A stretch of 64,000 nt of DNA from Agarophyton chilense (taxonomy: Eukaryota > Rhodophyta > Florideophyceae > Gracilariales > Gracilariaceae), in assembly GCA_030374765.1 (NCBI GenBank), contig JARGXX010000068.1, positions 1,488,001-1,552,000 of the forward strand. The letters run 5' to 3'. The notes under the pieces are model-generated. The model was not told the origin of the DNA, searched no databases, and saw nothing but the letters and a program-made list of their open reading frames with translations. Below are positions 42,962 through 54,260 of this stretch, piece after piece. The position numbers were made by a program, and so were the translations under genes. Positions within the stretch are counted from its first letter, which is position 1. Each line of letters begins with the position of its first letter.

Positions 42962-43437
42962 CGCTCAGTAAATATTGCCTGACCGAGGTCTCGCGGCTCT
43001 AAGTCTCTACGCATTCCCGTGCTACGACTCTCTTCGAGGATGCGCCGTACTAGTCATGGTAGATGTACCCATCTCGCGTCCTCAAGAGAAGTATAACCTC
43101 CGTTGTCGTGTGTTTCTTACTACTCAACGTATTCTCGACCTGTATAGGGTTTTCGTATTCGCTTCCCTTTGGTTCCTTTGCTCTAAGAATCGCTCCCTCC
43201 ATTGCGTCATCTCCGTTTTCTCTTTTTCTTACTCTCGAGGCTAAGAACCAGTTTTGTACCAAGACCATTGAACTTACTCCTCCCACCATACTCTGCCCGC
43301 TTGTCGAGCTGTTTTGCCTCAAAATTACTCCTCGACTTTGTCGCGCATTCCCGAAGTCGCTCCGTTGCATTGCTACCTTCTCAAAGGAATGATAAAGAAC
43401 TTTTTTGTGTTGTTTGGTCTCGGGACCTGCCACCACA
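42962..43437 (+). repeat. LTR-like repeat, left arm of an inverted pair
   Basis: 476 bp matching 44364-44838 in inverse orientation along its whole length with about 30% divergence. Shared landmarks are CTCAGTAAAT, GTGCTAC(G/A)ACTCTCTTC, a GTATAGGGT motif after a pyrimidine run, and a closing GGTCT...CACCRCAG. Overlapping frames on both strands here are shadows of the repeat. Confidence 0.6.
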
Positions 43438-44363
43438 GTATAGTAACCGTATTGTTTCCGACGGAGGTACTAGGTCTCTTGAAATCTATTGGATTCATTT
43501 GTTCGTCTCTTGATGGAAAACTATCAGCAATTTTCATCTTTTCAGGTTGATGGGATTTTGGTATTTCTGTTTGTCAGTAGCTTATGCCCAGTGGGGTTGT
43601 AGCTGAATTAGATGGGCTGGATATCGGAGATGGATAGCAAAGATGTTTTTTTAGGCAATTATGTGGATCAGGACCCGAGAGACCAACGTATGGTATCATT
43701 TACTTCCCGAGTCTACGTCGCCAATCATGTGGCTAATGGACTTCTAGACGTGTCTTGCTCGGTTGGGGTGAACTTCATAGCACTTCAAGTGTAATTGACG
43801 AAATACCAGTGTCTTTTTTGGCATGCTTTGGACGTAAGCCTCGGTAACGTCTGGGAAGGAAGTGATGATCTTGTCTTCGATATTTAGCAGCGGTATATTC
43901 CATGTGCGAGTATTTGCAAGATGCATTTTTTGATTGCTGACCAAGATGGTTGGAGCGTCGTTATAAAGTGCATGGGGACACAAAAATATGTGAGATCATT
44001 TTAAGAGTCGGGCTAGAGGTCTTAGAAGATTTGCGATAGACGTCTGGGTCTACTTGATTAATGAGATCCATCGAAAAGGCTAAAATTCACGTGATCATGG
44101 AACATTTTCTTGAAGGACTGGGCTCGCAGTGTGCTCGAGAAGAAATTTGGTTTCGTCTCTTTTGACCCGATCGATCTTGGCACTCTCTGCCAAAAATACG
44201 ATGTTTCAGTTTTGCAAATTGCTGTGTCCTGATAAAAATGATTTCTTTGTTCTTAATATCAGAACTTGAAACATATTCCAACTATCGGGAGTAATTTGTG
44301 AAGTGTACAGTGTCTCCGTCTATTGTTCCAGTTTTGTCTACATTCAATATAGTTTTCGCTTCT
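43438..44363. other. Spacer between inverted LTR-like repeats
   Basis: About 925 bp, AT-rich, only short frames, no recognised motif. Confidence 0.4.
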
Positions 44364-44838
44364 GCGGTGCAATGTTCGAAGACCAAGCAAAACAAAGACT
44401 TTCGTATCTTAGTTTCTGAAAGGTAGCACAGCAATGGAGCCTCTCAGGAAATGAATGAGAAAGTCGGGGTGTAAACCCGAGGCAAACCAGCACGAAAAGC
44501 GGGAAGAGTGGAGTGGAAGGAGTAAGTCCAATGCAATTGTTGCAAAAAGGGTAGTCAGCCACGAGAGTTGGAAAAAGGAAAACTGGATGAGAAATTGAGA
44601 AGAAAGGGGTATGGGGCACGGGAGCAAGAGGAAACGAAATAAAGCGACCCTATACTGGGGCGAGAATAAGTAAGTACTAATAAACAGAAGCAATTGGCGG
44701 TAGTAATTCTCCTGAAGACGCGGGGTGAGTACTTCTACCGTGGATAACACGGCATGACCTTTGAAGAGAGTTGTAGCACACGAAAGCAAAAAGACTTAAA
44801 GGCACAGGAACCAGGGTGGGGAACATTTACTGAGGGGC
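44364..44838 (-). repeat. LTR-like repeat, right arm of an inverted pair
   Basis: Partner of 42962-43437, 475 bp. Read on the minus strand, a purine-rich AAGGTGGGGAGAT lies upstream (about 44885-44897) and TGTAGTAATC follows it, as expected for a polypurine tract and LTR start. This arm may therefore be the 3' LTR of a degraded minus-strand element, possibly the copia relic at 46803-47842. Confidence 0.55.
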
Positions 44839-46802
44839 CAGGCGATATCCTTGAGCGACTATGGAGTGTAGATTACTACAGTAATCTCCCCACCTTAAAA
44901 GAAGTAATACAGATAAAATATATAAACTAAGCAGAAACGCTGTGCTGACTTCCATTTGTACGACAGACCAAACCTCGAGAGAAGATGATTTAAAATTCAC
45001 AGAAGAAGGAATGATGCATCTCCAAGGAAAATTCGCACATATCCCTTTTGTAGACTCGATCCCGTAGAAGATGACTATATGCATCATCACGAATGTGGAA
45101 CATAGGGTCTTTGCTCTGGTCTAACTTGTCGTCAACCTGTCCAACAGGGCCCGAAACACTCTCAATAATTTTCCACTCTGACGGTTGAAACTGAATATAT
45201 CCATTTCAGCCACAGTACAGAGTTCCCTTAATTCTGCGTCCATGATGGACCTTGACCGTTTTTTGGTTGGCCGGTGAGATGTACTACTTCAGTGAGGCGG
45301 CCTCATGCAATGAAGTGTGGAAGAAAAGCCATCAAATATCTTCAGTAAACGTTCCACAGAAGAAGTTGTCAACAACAGTAGCAGCATCCACATCGTAGAC
45401 ATCCATGACCGTACACCGCAAAGCACTCGACCGAAAGACACACAAGAGTGCCCCGTGTACTCCGTAGATACAGTAGAGCATGAAAATAGTTCTGTTTGAC
45501 CAAGTAGAATGCGGTTCGGCACTAGTCCTCAGCACTGGAAACTGGGTCTTATAAGTCTTAAAACCAACCTTATTTGATATCGCTTCTGGACCCCATAACC
45601 TGGAGACCAACCCGACACGACTCAAAACTTCCTTGATTGCAGCTTTTGAATGAATTCAAGATTGGGGAAATTGAACACCATGAAAATGTAAATCAAACCC
45701 TGTTTCATTTCAAGACATAAATATACTCTTGAACTGAAATGGTGCCTCTCAAGTTAATGTAGATATTTGGGTTCTTTCATTGAACTGTCGCGTATATGCA
45801 ACCAGAATAATCTGTGACGAAGTCTGATCTGATTCAAATAGAGGTTTACCGAGATCTGGCATTTACGCAACTAACATACAGAAAGTACTGTAGAGCTCAA
45901 AAAAATGACATCGGAGAAAAACAACGCGCGATGTAAACCGAAAACAGACACCATAAGTGATGAGAAAAACCATGATTATAAGTCACGGAAGCAACTGGGA
46001 AACAAAAATCTGTAGGAAACCCCCAACCATTTTTTTTCATGAAAAAACAAAAGGGAGCGATCAGACGAAACGTAAATCGGGGTCGCAAAGCGCATGAAAA
46101 AAAATAATGCACCATCTGGGAGCCATCATCAGGGTAAAACGGCCTGAAAGAACCCTCAGCAATTCATTTTCTTCACTTCCAAAACTTAAAACATCCATCT
46201 CTTTTCTATCTTCTCTTCCACGATTGTGACTCGGTTATTCCACGTTGGTGTTAACGTTCTTTGCAAGAATCCCTTTCCAAGTTTTTGTGTTGATTTGAAA
46301 CCACTCTGGATATTTGGAAATGCTCAATTGGCTCATTCGAGCCGGTCTCGATTCAAATGGAGTCCTTTACATGGAGCACATATTTCTCGTCCAAACACGT
46401 GTGGTGTACACAGACCAGGATGTTGAAAAAACGCGATATTGAACTGAAGGAGACCTTTCTCGTAGGATGAGGCACGGCTGTAGTCTTACCTTGTATTCAA
46501 TCTTCGAGCGTACGAGCAAATTACTTGTGAACGTTTTCGATCCATACATCATTTTGTTCCAACAGGACTCTGATGTCCAAATACGTAAAATGTCCAAAAC
46601 GTGTTTGCAGACCTTTGGGAACTATCTTATTGGGTTCCTTGTTGGGTTCATTCTAGGGTCTAGGGACGTCAGACTCCGGATCGTGAACCAAAGCGCAATA
46701 CAACTTGCCTACACTCTGATCGTTCATCGGCTGTGCTCGAAATGTGAACGCTCCACGGGGGATGTAGCTGTATAAATCGCGGTCGATTAGCAATATCATT
46801 CA
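44839..46802. other. Intergenic or element remnant without recognisable coding
   Basis: If the copia relic and the LTR-like repeat at 44364-44838 belong together, this is where integrase and RT should lie. I found no IN or RT motif in any frame, so those domains are deleted or absent. Confidence 0.35.
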
Positions 46803-47290
46803 CTACGAAACACCACTGCTATCACACATAACCTGCAACAAATTTGTCTTCATGTGCAGTATGTCACAGTGTTGGGAAACATTTCTCCTAACCACCGATT
46901 GGGGTATTCCTTCTTTGACCAAATTTCTGAATTTCACGGCGTTATCTTCATCCGAAATATCCTTCAGAGCAACAGGCCCAAGCACCTTCCTGGCTGGGGT
47001 CGAGTGGCTGCTAGGGCCATTCTGCCAAAACATCCTGTCTGAAACAGACTTCGATAAAGGGCCCAGTGTTTCATTCCACTCAGACATACTAGGCGCCGGT
47101 TGAGTAGTAGCTCATCTGTTCCAATGCCACTGTACGGTGCGCCATCGTCCCATAAAGGACCACTAATGTTTTTAATAACACTGCTGGACGTAATTGCGCC
47201 ACTCAATTGAACCATGTTGAAAGTCAGTGCTTTTTTCTGATTGTGTCTACTAGGTGGGGCACCCGTACAACGATCTCCATGGGTCAACGT
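46803..47290 (-). pseudogene. Ty1/copia-like protease region, fragment
   Basis: Minus strand, two frames joined by a frameshift near 47090. The first shows LWDDGAPYSGIGTDELLL, a copia aspartic protease active site of DDG type. The second shows KVLGPVALKDIS, VKEGIPQSVVRRNVSQHCDI and LHMKTNLL, which match the conserved 'G-x-x-V-x-x-x-C-D-I-H' region after copia proteases. The wording resembles GalEa-type copia elements known from red algae and invertebrates, from memory only. No integrase follows. Confidence 0.55.
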
Positions 47291-47626
47291 TTCATCCTTC
47301 TTATTGTTTGTCGTGCAGTGCCTAAACGTCTAACAAGAGTGGCTCTTCATGCGCGCCTTCGGCTTTGCGCACTGTTTGGGGGTTCTCGATTTTCTTCGCA
47401 TAGAAGTAAATGAGGTTCTATGTTCTGTACTTGCGGCGGCATTTGCAGAAATTGTTGGCGGTTTTGACTCATTTTAAGTTATCCAATGGCATTGCTGCAA
47501 GGCAGAGGCAATCATATAGTAAGAAACAGCTTTCAAATAGTTGTTCGTAGTAGTCGTAGAGTCATATTGATCACCACGGGAGGCACTATTCACGAAGAAA
47601 GTCAATCTTTTAATTTTCTTTAATTT

Positions 47627-47842
47627 TCAGTTAGCCAGGAGAATTAAAGTAACAAACGACTCCGAAAATTGCGCTTGAGCTTCAAGTGAAATTAATCTTG
47701 ATACTTGAGCCTGAAATCCGTGCCAGCAGTTCTTCAATGACTCGTCCCTTTGACGCTTCATGGTCATCATCTTCAGCAGATCTTGATACACGTCGGTAAA
47801 CGCTGCAAGAGGATCCCGTTTGTAGAGGATATTCTCAATCAC
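47627..47842 (-). pseudogene. Ty1/copia-like gag fragment
   Basis: A 71-codon stretch with the copia gag signature of short helices: DVYQDLLKMMTMKRQRDESL, then a LISLEAQAQFSE...LILLANS end. It lies upstream of, and in the same frame as, the first half of the protease fragment, in the expected order. The zinc knuckle was not found in the 340 bp between them. Confidence 0.45.
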
Positions 47843-47954
47843 AGAGACTCTTTTCTTGATTTGATGACATCATTAGAAATCAATCTACATAGATCAAGGC
47901 CTTTACTGTATTTAGGGCAATGCCCGGCGACGAAAAGCGCCCTGTGAGACGTTT

Positions 47955-48380
47955 GAAACTAACTCTCGAAGAGATGCAGAACAGAGGCAAGAGCCCTTGT
48001 AACCCCACAGATTTGACCTTATCTCCACGGGAGATTCAGGTAGCCCTACGAGGTTGAAAGAAGAGTCTAGCAAGGCGTGCAAGGATGGCGGCGGTGTATC
48101 GGTAGCGAGACGTACAGCGAGTGAACCGATGTCGGTAGATCCGGTGAACTGAAAAGAAAAATTGGAAAGATCCAAAGGAAAATGGGCGTGAGACTCGCGT
48201 TATCGAGCGAGAAATATAAAAAGCAACAAAAATCAAATACTGGGGCGGAGGTTGTATCTGGTCGGTGAAAGAAATATAATAAATAACAAACCATAAAAAC
48301 GAAAAGACCAATAGTTGGTATGCACTGCAGTGCTCTCCTGGATGGGACCTGTCGGATAACAAGCCGTACTCATGGAAGCT
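47955..48380 (-). repeat. LTR-like sequence upstream of the copia relic
   Basis: Minus strand: CGCCCCAGTATTTG motif near 48240 followed by a pyrimidine-rich stretch and an end at GGGGTTACA near 48005. Position fits a 5' LTR of the copia relic, but it is not obviously the same family as the repeat at 44364-44838. Confidence 0.3.
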
Positions 48381-50261
48381 ATTACAAGAAGTAGGAAGAG
48401 CTTTCGTGCAAGCGAACCAAGTCAGTTCTTAACACGGTTTGAGTTTACAAAGTGGGAGGCAAGCGTGAGTTTGCCTACACTATGTACTGTTGTGAGATTA
48501 TGGCTATAATTGGATATCAATTAAAGTAGTTATAAGCAATGTCAATCGCACATTGACATGGTACAAGGCACATTATAGGACCTGGAGGAGGAGTAGAAAA
48601 GCCTTTTGATACTGAATCGGTTATATAGCCCGAGAATTACAGTCAAGGCATCCCGATTGCAAGGGAAGACCAGTCCGATTGCAACGGACGAGAGCACCCC
48701 GATGACAAAGGACGCAGAAAGCCTAAATACCTGACCACAGCAAGGGAAAGGACGCATCCCAACCGTATAAAAGAGCGCAGACAAAGCGCGAAGTAAAGGA
48801 AAGAGGAAAAGGGAAGCGAGGAATTGGAGTGAAGAGACCGGACTGGAGCATTCTTTTGATATCGTTCCCCCACGTTTGATATGTCTAATTCCAATATGAC
48901 CAATCTTACAACTGTACAACAGAGTGGCTGTGTGGAAATATCTATAAATATCTAAATTCCCACACGTGGGCTGTGCCACTCCTGGCACTATAAGCCTACC
49001 CGAATGGGTACTGAATTAAATAGAATATTCCGTAATTAAAAGGCCACCATTCCAGGTGTACATTACACGCCATACTCCTATTGTGAGCCACTACTTGGTA
49101 GGAGATAATCATAGTTTATGAAATGCATCATTTCTATTAGAGCAACCAAAGTGCATTGCACTACACTATAGAACTTTAAATGCAATATTATCCCTTTAAA
49201 CTCTTGAAGGATCTAGTTGTTGTGTGAGTCGGGAAGGAGGTCATGGAAATCCGTCTACTGCTACAGCGTGGTTGCACATATTTCTGATTCCCTTTGACAT
49301 CGGTCCACAGCATACTGCGTATATCCCATGAAAATTGCGGCCGTTATGGCATATCGGATGATGAGCTCCCTAGGCCCATAAATTTGTATGGTTCCCTTTA
49401 AGTCTTCTTTTGGTTTTCTTCGTCTCTTCATGGGTTCGCTTACTGTAAAACTATACGAATTATAGATGGTGCGCTACTTATAGTAGAACTAATTCTAACC
49501 TGTAGTCTATAGAACGGTTCCCTATATTAGAACCTTGTTTCCAATATTTGAATCTTGTTCAAATATCTTGGGGGCAAATAGTTCGGACCGTAACCGAACT
49601 AATAGTATTCACACATATAGTACCTCGTCTGTTTCGGAATTTACGCGCGCGACGACGAGATTTGGTTCCAGGAGACGGCGCCACGCTACTGTAGAGAGCC
49701 CGCTACACCTTTTTAACGGTCCAACTCTTCGATGAGGACATTTTAAGCCTAAAGTAGAGCGATTCTAATAATATACATTTTAAAGTTTAGTATAGAACGT
49801 TGATTACTTTACTTAGTCTTAATATTAGTTTAAGCTATACTACGGTCATGCAACAATACAATAGAAGTTTGCTTTTTAGCCTTTATAGGTTTAGGCTCTA
49901 GTTTGATTTGTTAGATTGTAACATTTTTAAAACTCTTTTAACGAACATATTTAATTATTACTCGAAAGGTCACAAGTAAAGCTTCTGACTCCAATTGCTC
50001 TCCAAACTATCAGGAAAAGCAGAACGCGTAGAAACTGCTGTAACAGTCATATCCGTTCATATTTAGTTAGGGGACACAACGCGGGTGGTTACAACGGAAG
50101 GGGACACGATTAGTAGATATTCTCTCGAGGGTACCAGTCCAGAATAGGGAAAAGAAAAAAAGTCAAAGAAAAAAGGCAGATATACAGGTAGAGGCAAAAA
50201 TATAAAGATGTAATGTAATAAAATGAAATGTGGAAAGACATATACCACGATGTAAACACTG
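48381..50261. other. Intergenic, AT-rich
   Basis: No supported gene. A minus-strand 148-codon frame (48542-48988) has the pyrimidine-coded composition of LTR-like DNA (Leu/Phe/Ser/Pro-rich) rather than a protein. 49000-50000 is very AT-rich and featureless. Confidence 0.4.
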
Positions 50262-50274
50262 TATATATATATAT
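50262..50274 (+). promoter_or_regulatory. TATA-like dinucleotide run
   Basis: TATATATATATAT about 50-60 bp upstream of the ATG at 50323. It may be a promoter or a simple repeat. Confidence 0.3.
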
Positions 50275-50322
50275 CGGAAAAATCTAGAAAATGTTAATAT
50301 TCTTCTTTCCGATGCCGGCACG

Positions 50323-50520
50323 ATGGCGGCGACTTTTCTAATAAACAGGGAGATCGTGAGCTTCGGGAAACTTGATATCGCATACACGGCACCAGACGTC
50401 GGCTTCTTTTTAATAAGCGCGGTGAAGTGCGTTTTAGTGCTTACGGACGCTATGGTGTACCTTCAATTGGCGCTGGCTCTGGGCATTCGAAAACGGCACA
50501 GCGCTTCAGAGAGAGTTTAA
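50323..50520 (+). CDS. Possible small protein, 65 aa, with open frame beyond the stop
   Basis: ATG in a good context (cacgATGGcg) follows a TATA-like run. The peptide has a hydrophobic segment (VGFFLISAVKCVLVLTDAM) that could be a membrane helix and a basic C-terminus. After one TAA at 50518-50520 the same frame stays open to 50715 with a basic sequence, so an older, longer gene with one nonsense change is an alternative. No family is recognised. Confidence 0.25.
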   Translation: MAATFLINREIVSFGKLDIAYTAPDVGFFLISAVKCVLVLTDAMVYLQLALALGIRKRHSASERV

Positions 50521-50715
50521 GAGATGAAGGACGGTGGCGACGCTTCTCACGTTGAGTACCGCTTGAAAGGTGTGACGGGCACACTGGTTGCTAAAAGGTT
50601 CGGTGAAAGGTACACTCGGTTGAAGATATCGCAGACGTTGACACTGTATGCCAGACAGAGAAAGTCAGTACTTGCACACAACGCCAAAAGAGTAGTAAAA
50701 GTCACTTACTCTTGA

Positions 50716-51367
50716 AAGAATGTCAAATGGCCATATGGTGTGAGCCCTAAGTTTTATCCCGCGGTTCTGATAACAGCACGACGTGTTAAAAAAAACACTT
50801 GAGTGACGGGTTCGCAGTAAAGAATGGCGCAGTCGCAGTAGAAAGAGGACTAAAACCGCAAATGAAGGAAGAAAAAAGCGGAGAGTTTATACTAGGAGAA
50901 GCACAAACTGTTCTAAGAAATACTTTTGCTGACAGAAAAGGAGGGAGTGAGGCGCTATAGTCGAGCTCATTTGACCAGAGTTGGTTCAAGCCGACTGAGG
51001 TCGGCCTTATATGGACAATTCGGAGGCCAGCCGGCGCCAGATATCGTGCGGCTTACGGTCTAGCACCAGCCATTCTGTCCTCCTTGCGCGCCTTTTGACG
51101 CAGAACGCGTTTGGCTTTCGTACTAAAATGTGGCTCCAAATAAATCTTTTTTCAACAGCGCTACGTCCAAATTATAGCTTAATTACTATATTAGTTGAGT
51201 GCAACTGTTGAACCCATGCTCGTCGCTTACATTAGTATACAAGAAGTGGCGCGCGTTTCAATCGTGCTTTTTACACGCCTCATAAGTACTTTCTTTTCTC
51301 AATTTTCAGAGTATTGGCGGGCATAAGCAAGCACCTTTCCATGGAACCTCCTGTTTTTTGTGGGTGT
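50716..51367. other. Intergenic
   Basis: No supported gene or RNA. It borders the piggyBac-type element. Confidence 0.4.
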
Positions 51368-51380
51368 CTAGTGTCTACAC
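51368..51380 (+). repeat. Left end of the piggyBac-type element (CTAG + TIR)
   Basis: CTAGTGTCTACAC. Its exact inverse complement is at the right end. Confidence 0.7.
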
Positions 51381-51387
51381 ACCCACT

Positions 51388-51403
51388 GGCCTCATAAGAG
51401 GCC
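51388..51403 (+). repeat. Left subterminal palindrome
   Basis: GGCCTCATAAGAGGCC, a near-perfect 16-bp palindrome just inside the left end. Confidence 0.7.
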
Positions 51404-51864
51404 AAAACTACAACATCGATAATTTTTGTAAACTTTGTCAATTTCCTTACATTTTGGTGCCTAGAAGTTTTCAACAATCTCTTCTTCTCTGGCGTCAACC
51501 TCAAAGATCACGAACGATAGTCCAAAACCTGTAAATAACATCATCTTCACTTCATTCTTTCATAATTTCTCAAATATGTCATCATCTTTGGATCCCAGTC
51601 GGGTAGTGGGAAACAGCGAACACACCCGCGCACGTCTCACCACATCAGAAAGCGACTGTAAACGCTTCTTTGGCACGCAATGGAAAACGAAACTGGTCAG
51701 CGGAAGTGTTACAAAAGTGGACGTTGTTGTCAAAAAATAATCGGAAACACACTTTTGTCACGATAAACTTCGAGCTACCTGGTCGAGAAAAAGTATGAAC
51801 TCTCAAAAAGTGGAATGCAAAAGCCGGTGATCATGTCACGGTTCAGAAAACTGCTCAAGAAGCC

Positions 51865-53406
51865 ATGAATTCCAACGTGGAGATAAATAGTGCTGCTATT
51901 ACTAATGAAGTTTCGAACAATGTAGAGCAGCCTACTGTCACGGATGCCGATCACTGTCACAAAACAAATCCGTTGAGCCCTCCTACTGTGACAAACAGTG
52001 ACACACAAGACAGATTTTTAGAAGTTCATTCGAAGAAGTGGACAACGTAAAATGTATCCTTGAATCTGAATGGTCCAGTGCAAATGCGTCCATGGAAAGT
52101 CACGGGACCTTTTGGAGTTTTACCTCCGCCATTCATGCACCTTCGGGACTCTCCATACGATTTCTTCACGTGGGTGTTTCCTGTAGCTCATTTGGGAAAA
52201 ATAGTTCGATCTACCAACTCTCGGCTGGAAGAAAAAGGCTTGAAGCAGACTACAGGAGGTGAAATTTTGAAGTTTTTCGGTTTGATGTTGTTAATGACAC
52301 GCTTTTGGTTTTCAAATAGAAGATCGCTTGGGTCTAAATACACGTTTTCTAAATGTATCGAATCTCCGCAGCTCGGAAAGATCATGTCACGATATCAGTT
52401 TGAATTTTTACGGCAATTCATCGTTTTCAGTGTCTCCAAACACGATCAAAAATCAGAAGAATGAAAGTTGTCATGCGTTTCTGAGTTCTTGAAAGCTATA
52501 AATGACCATCGGAAAGCGTTCTTAACTCCGTCACAACATTTATGCGTGGACGAAAGTATGTCACGTTGGTATGGACTTGGAGGGAACTGTACTGAAATTG
52601 GACTTCCACGCTACACTGCTCTTGATAGGAAATTTGAAAATGGTTGTGAATTAAAGACAGTGTGTTGTGGAAGGAGTGGAAGTATTCTCAAAATCGAAAT
52701 CACGATGAGAGCTACGCAACCAGACGCACAGCCATTGGAATGAGAAAATGCGCATGGAACAGCTGTTTTAATGAGACTTGTTGAAAATTGGTTCGCAACT
52801 GATCGAATAGTTTGTGCCTATTCATATTGTGTATCTGTTGAAACCGCTGAAAAACTTTCAAAAAGAGGAATGCGATTTATTGTGGTTGAAAAAACAGCCA
52901 CCAGAAGGTTTCCTATGAAACATCTCCCCGAACTTACGATGACAGCACGAGGCCAGCATGTGTCAATGGTCTCGAAACTGCCTGAATTGGATCCAAAGAT
53001 GATGTCTGTGCTATGGGTGGACCGCGAGAGGAGATATTTCATCAGCACTTGTAGCAGTACCCAACCAGGAATTTCCATTTCTCGTGAAAGACGGAAGACA
53101 ACTGATGGAATAACAAAGAAAATTTCACTTTCCATTGCTATTCCAGAGGTTTGTGAGGAGTATTATTCTTGTTCTTCAAGAATTGATAGATATAATAGGT
53201 CACGTCAAGATGATATGAATATTGAAAAGAAGCTCGAAGTGAAAGAATGGTCTTTTAGAGGGAATTCTTTTTTTCTGGCAATTTTTGTGGTTGATGCTTG
53301 GAACATTTACAGTGGTGCATACGCAAAAACATTGAAACTTACACGGCATAATTTCTATTGTAATCTTGCCAAAGGAGTATTTGATAACAACTGGAATGCT
53401 ATTTAA
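51865..53406 (+). pseudogene. piggyBac-type transposase (DDE_Tnp_1_7-like)
   Basis: One continuous frame interrupted by TAA (52048-52050), TGA (52462-52464) and TGA (52741-52743), with no frameshift. Conserved stretches are LKFFGLMLLMT, CVDESMSRWYG (first catalytic Asp), then SVETAEKLSKRGMRFIVVEK and KTATRRFPMKHLPEL, LWVDRERRYF, and SRIDRYNRSRQDDMNIEKK (third Asp region, VDxxN-type). The second catalytic Asp, normally in an ADSYF-like motif, reads CAYSYC, so Asp is Tyr. The stops and this change both mean the protein is dead. Length (about 450-510 codons) is near normal. Confidence 0.8.
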
Positions 53407-54177
53407 ACTATGAACAAAAATTTAAGGAGAAAGATGAAATAAAAAACCTATATTTGGCTCGTACCAGCATTTATTTAATAGAAAAAACTCAAAAAGGAGA
53501 GAAATTGGATGGTTCTTAGACGTTTCAAACATATCAAGGACGGTGAAAAATCTGTAAAACCACTTAAAAATCTTAATTTGTTTGTTAAGAATGCAAAAAG
53601 TTCAATAATTTGGATCTTTATATATGTCACAGTGGAACAGGTGTTGATTTTCTATGGATCATCTGCGCGATATTTATCACATTTCGAGCAACATTTAATC
53701 AATAACATTGATTGTCGTGTGCCAACATGCGTTTTTAAGGCTTTTTATAGGCATTTTTCAAAAGTATAAAGCAAAAGCTTAAATTACCTCATACGTCTTA
53801 CAAATTCAATCTGCGTTATTCTTCTTGTTATATAAATTAAGGTCTTTGACGAAACAAATTCAGCAGATTTTCCTTTATTCTGTTTGCTGTTCAAGTGGAC
53901 GCAAATGCGTTCTTAGACCATAATAGTTTTTAGAATTAGTCGTGCTACCGTAGGAGTTTTCGAGTTACACTGAACTCAGCGACGTAGGAACCCTGTTCAT
54001 ATCAGTATCCGAGCAGTCGTGAAACCACTGAGCTGCTGTTACTGAAGATAACTGTCTAAAGACTACTTTAAAGCAGGAGGAACATGGTTAGAAAATGAGT
54101 TTTTTACTTAGAAAGTAGAATACGCCACTGCAGTATGGATACCAGCGATTTTTACTAATTTTTTGGAAAATAGAACT

Positions 54178-54235
54178 GGCCTCATATGAGGCCAAGCTGG
54201 CCTCATGTGAGGCCAAGCTGGCCTCATGTGAGGCC
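54178..54235 (+). repeat. Right subterminal tandem palindromes (3 copies, 21-bp period)
   Basis: GGCCTCATATGAGGCC at 54178-54193, GGCCTCATGTGAGGCC at 54199-54214 and again at 54220-54235, separated by AAGCT. Each unit is a 16-bp near-perfect palindrome of the kind that could bind a dimeric transposase. Confidence 0.85.
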
Positions 54236-54247
54236 AATCCGCCAGGC

Positions 54248-54260
54248 GTGTAGACACTAG
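54248..54260 (-). repeat. Right end of the piggyBac-type element (TIR + CTAG)
   Basis: GTGTAGACACTAG, the exact inverse complement of the left end. Confidence 0.7.

Larger units (their letters stand above)
51372..54256 (+). mobile_element. piggyBac-type DNA transposon, 2.9 kb, flanked by CTAG
   Basis: Terminal inverted repeats TGTCTACAC at 51372-51380 and GTGTAGACA at 54248-54256 are bordered on both sides by CTAG (51368-51371 and 54257-54260). Subterminal palindromes of the form GGCCTCAT..GAGGCC occur once on the left and three times on the right. The transposase occupies the middle on the plus strand. It is inactive by stops. Element length is normal for piggyBac. Confidence 0.75.

Noticed and set aside
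48542-48988. 148-codon minus-strand frame
   Set aside because: Leu/Phe/Ser/Pro-rich translation typical of pyrimidine-rich LTR-like DNA; no motif.
33936-52743. Alternative genetic code with stops read as amino acids, suggested by in-frame stops in transposases
   Set aside because: All three stop codons occur inside the transposase frames, while the host C2H2 genes are uninterrupted and end normally at TGA or TAG. Decay is simpler.
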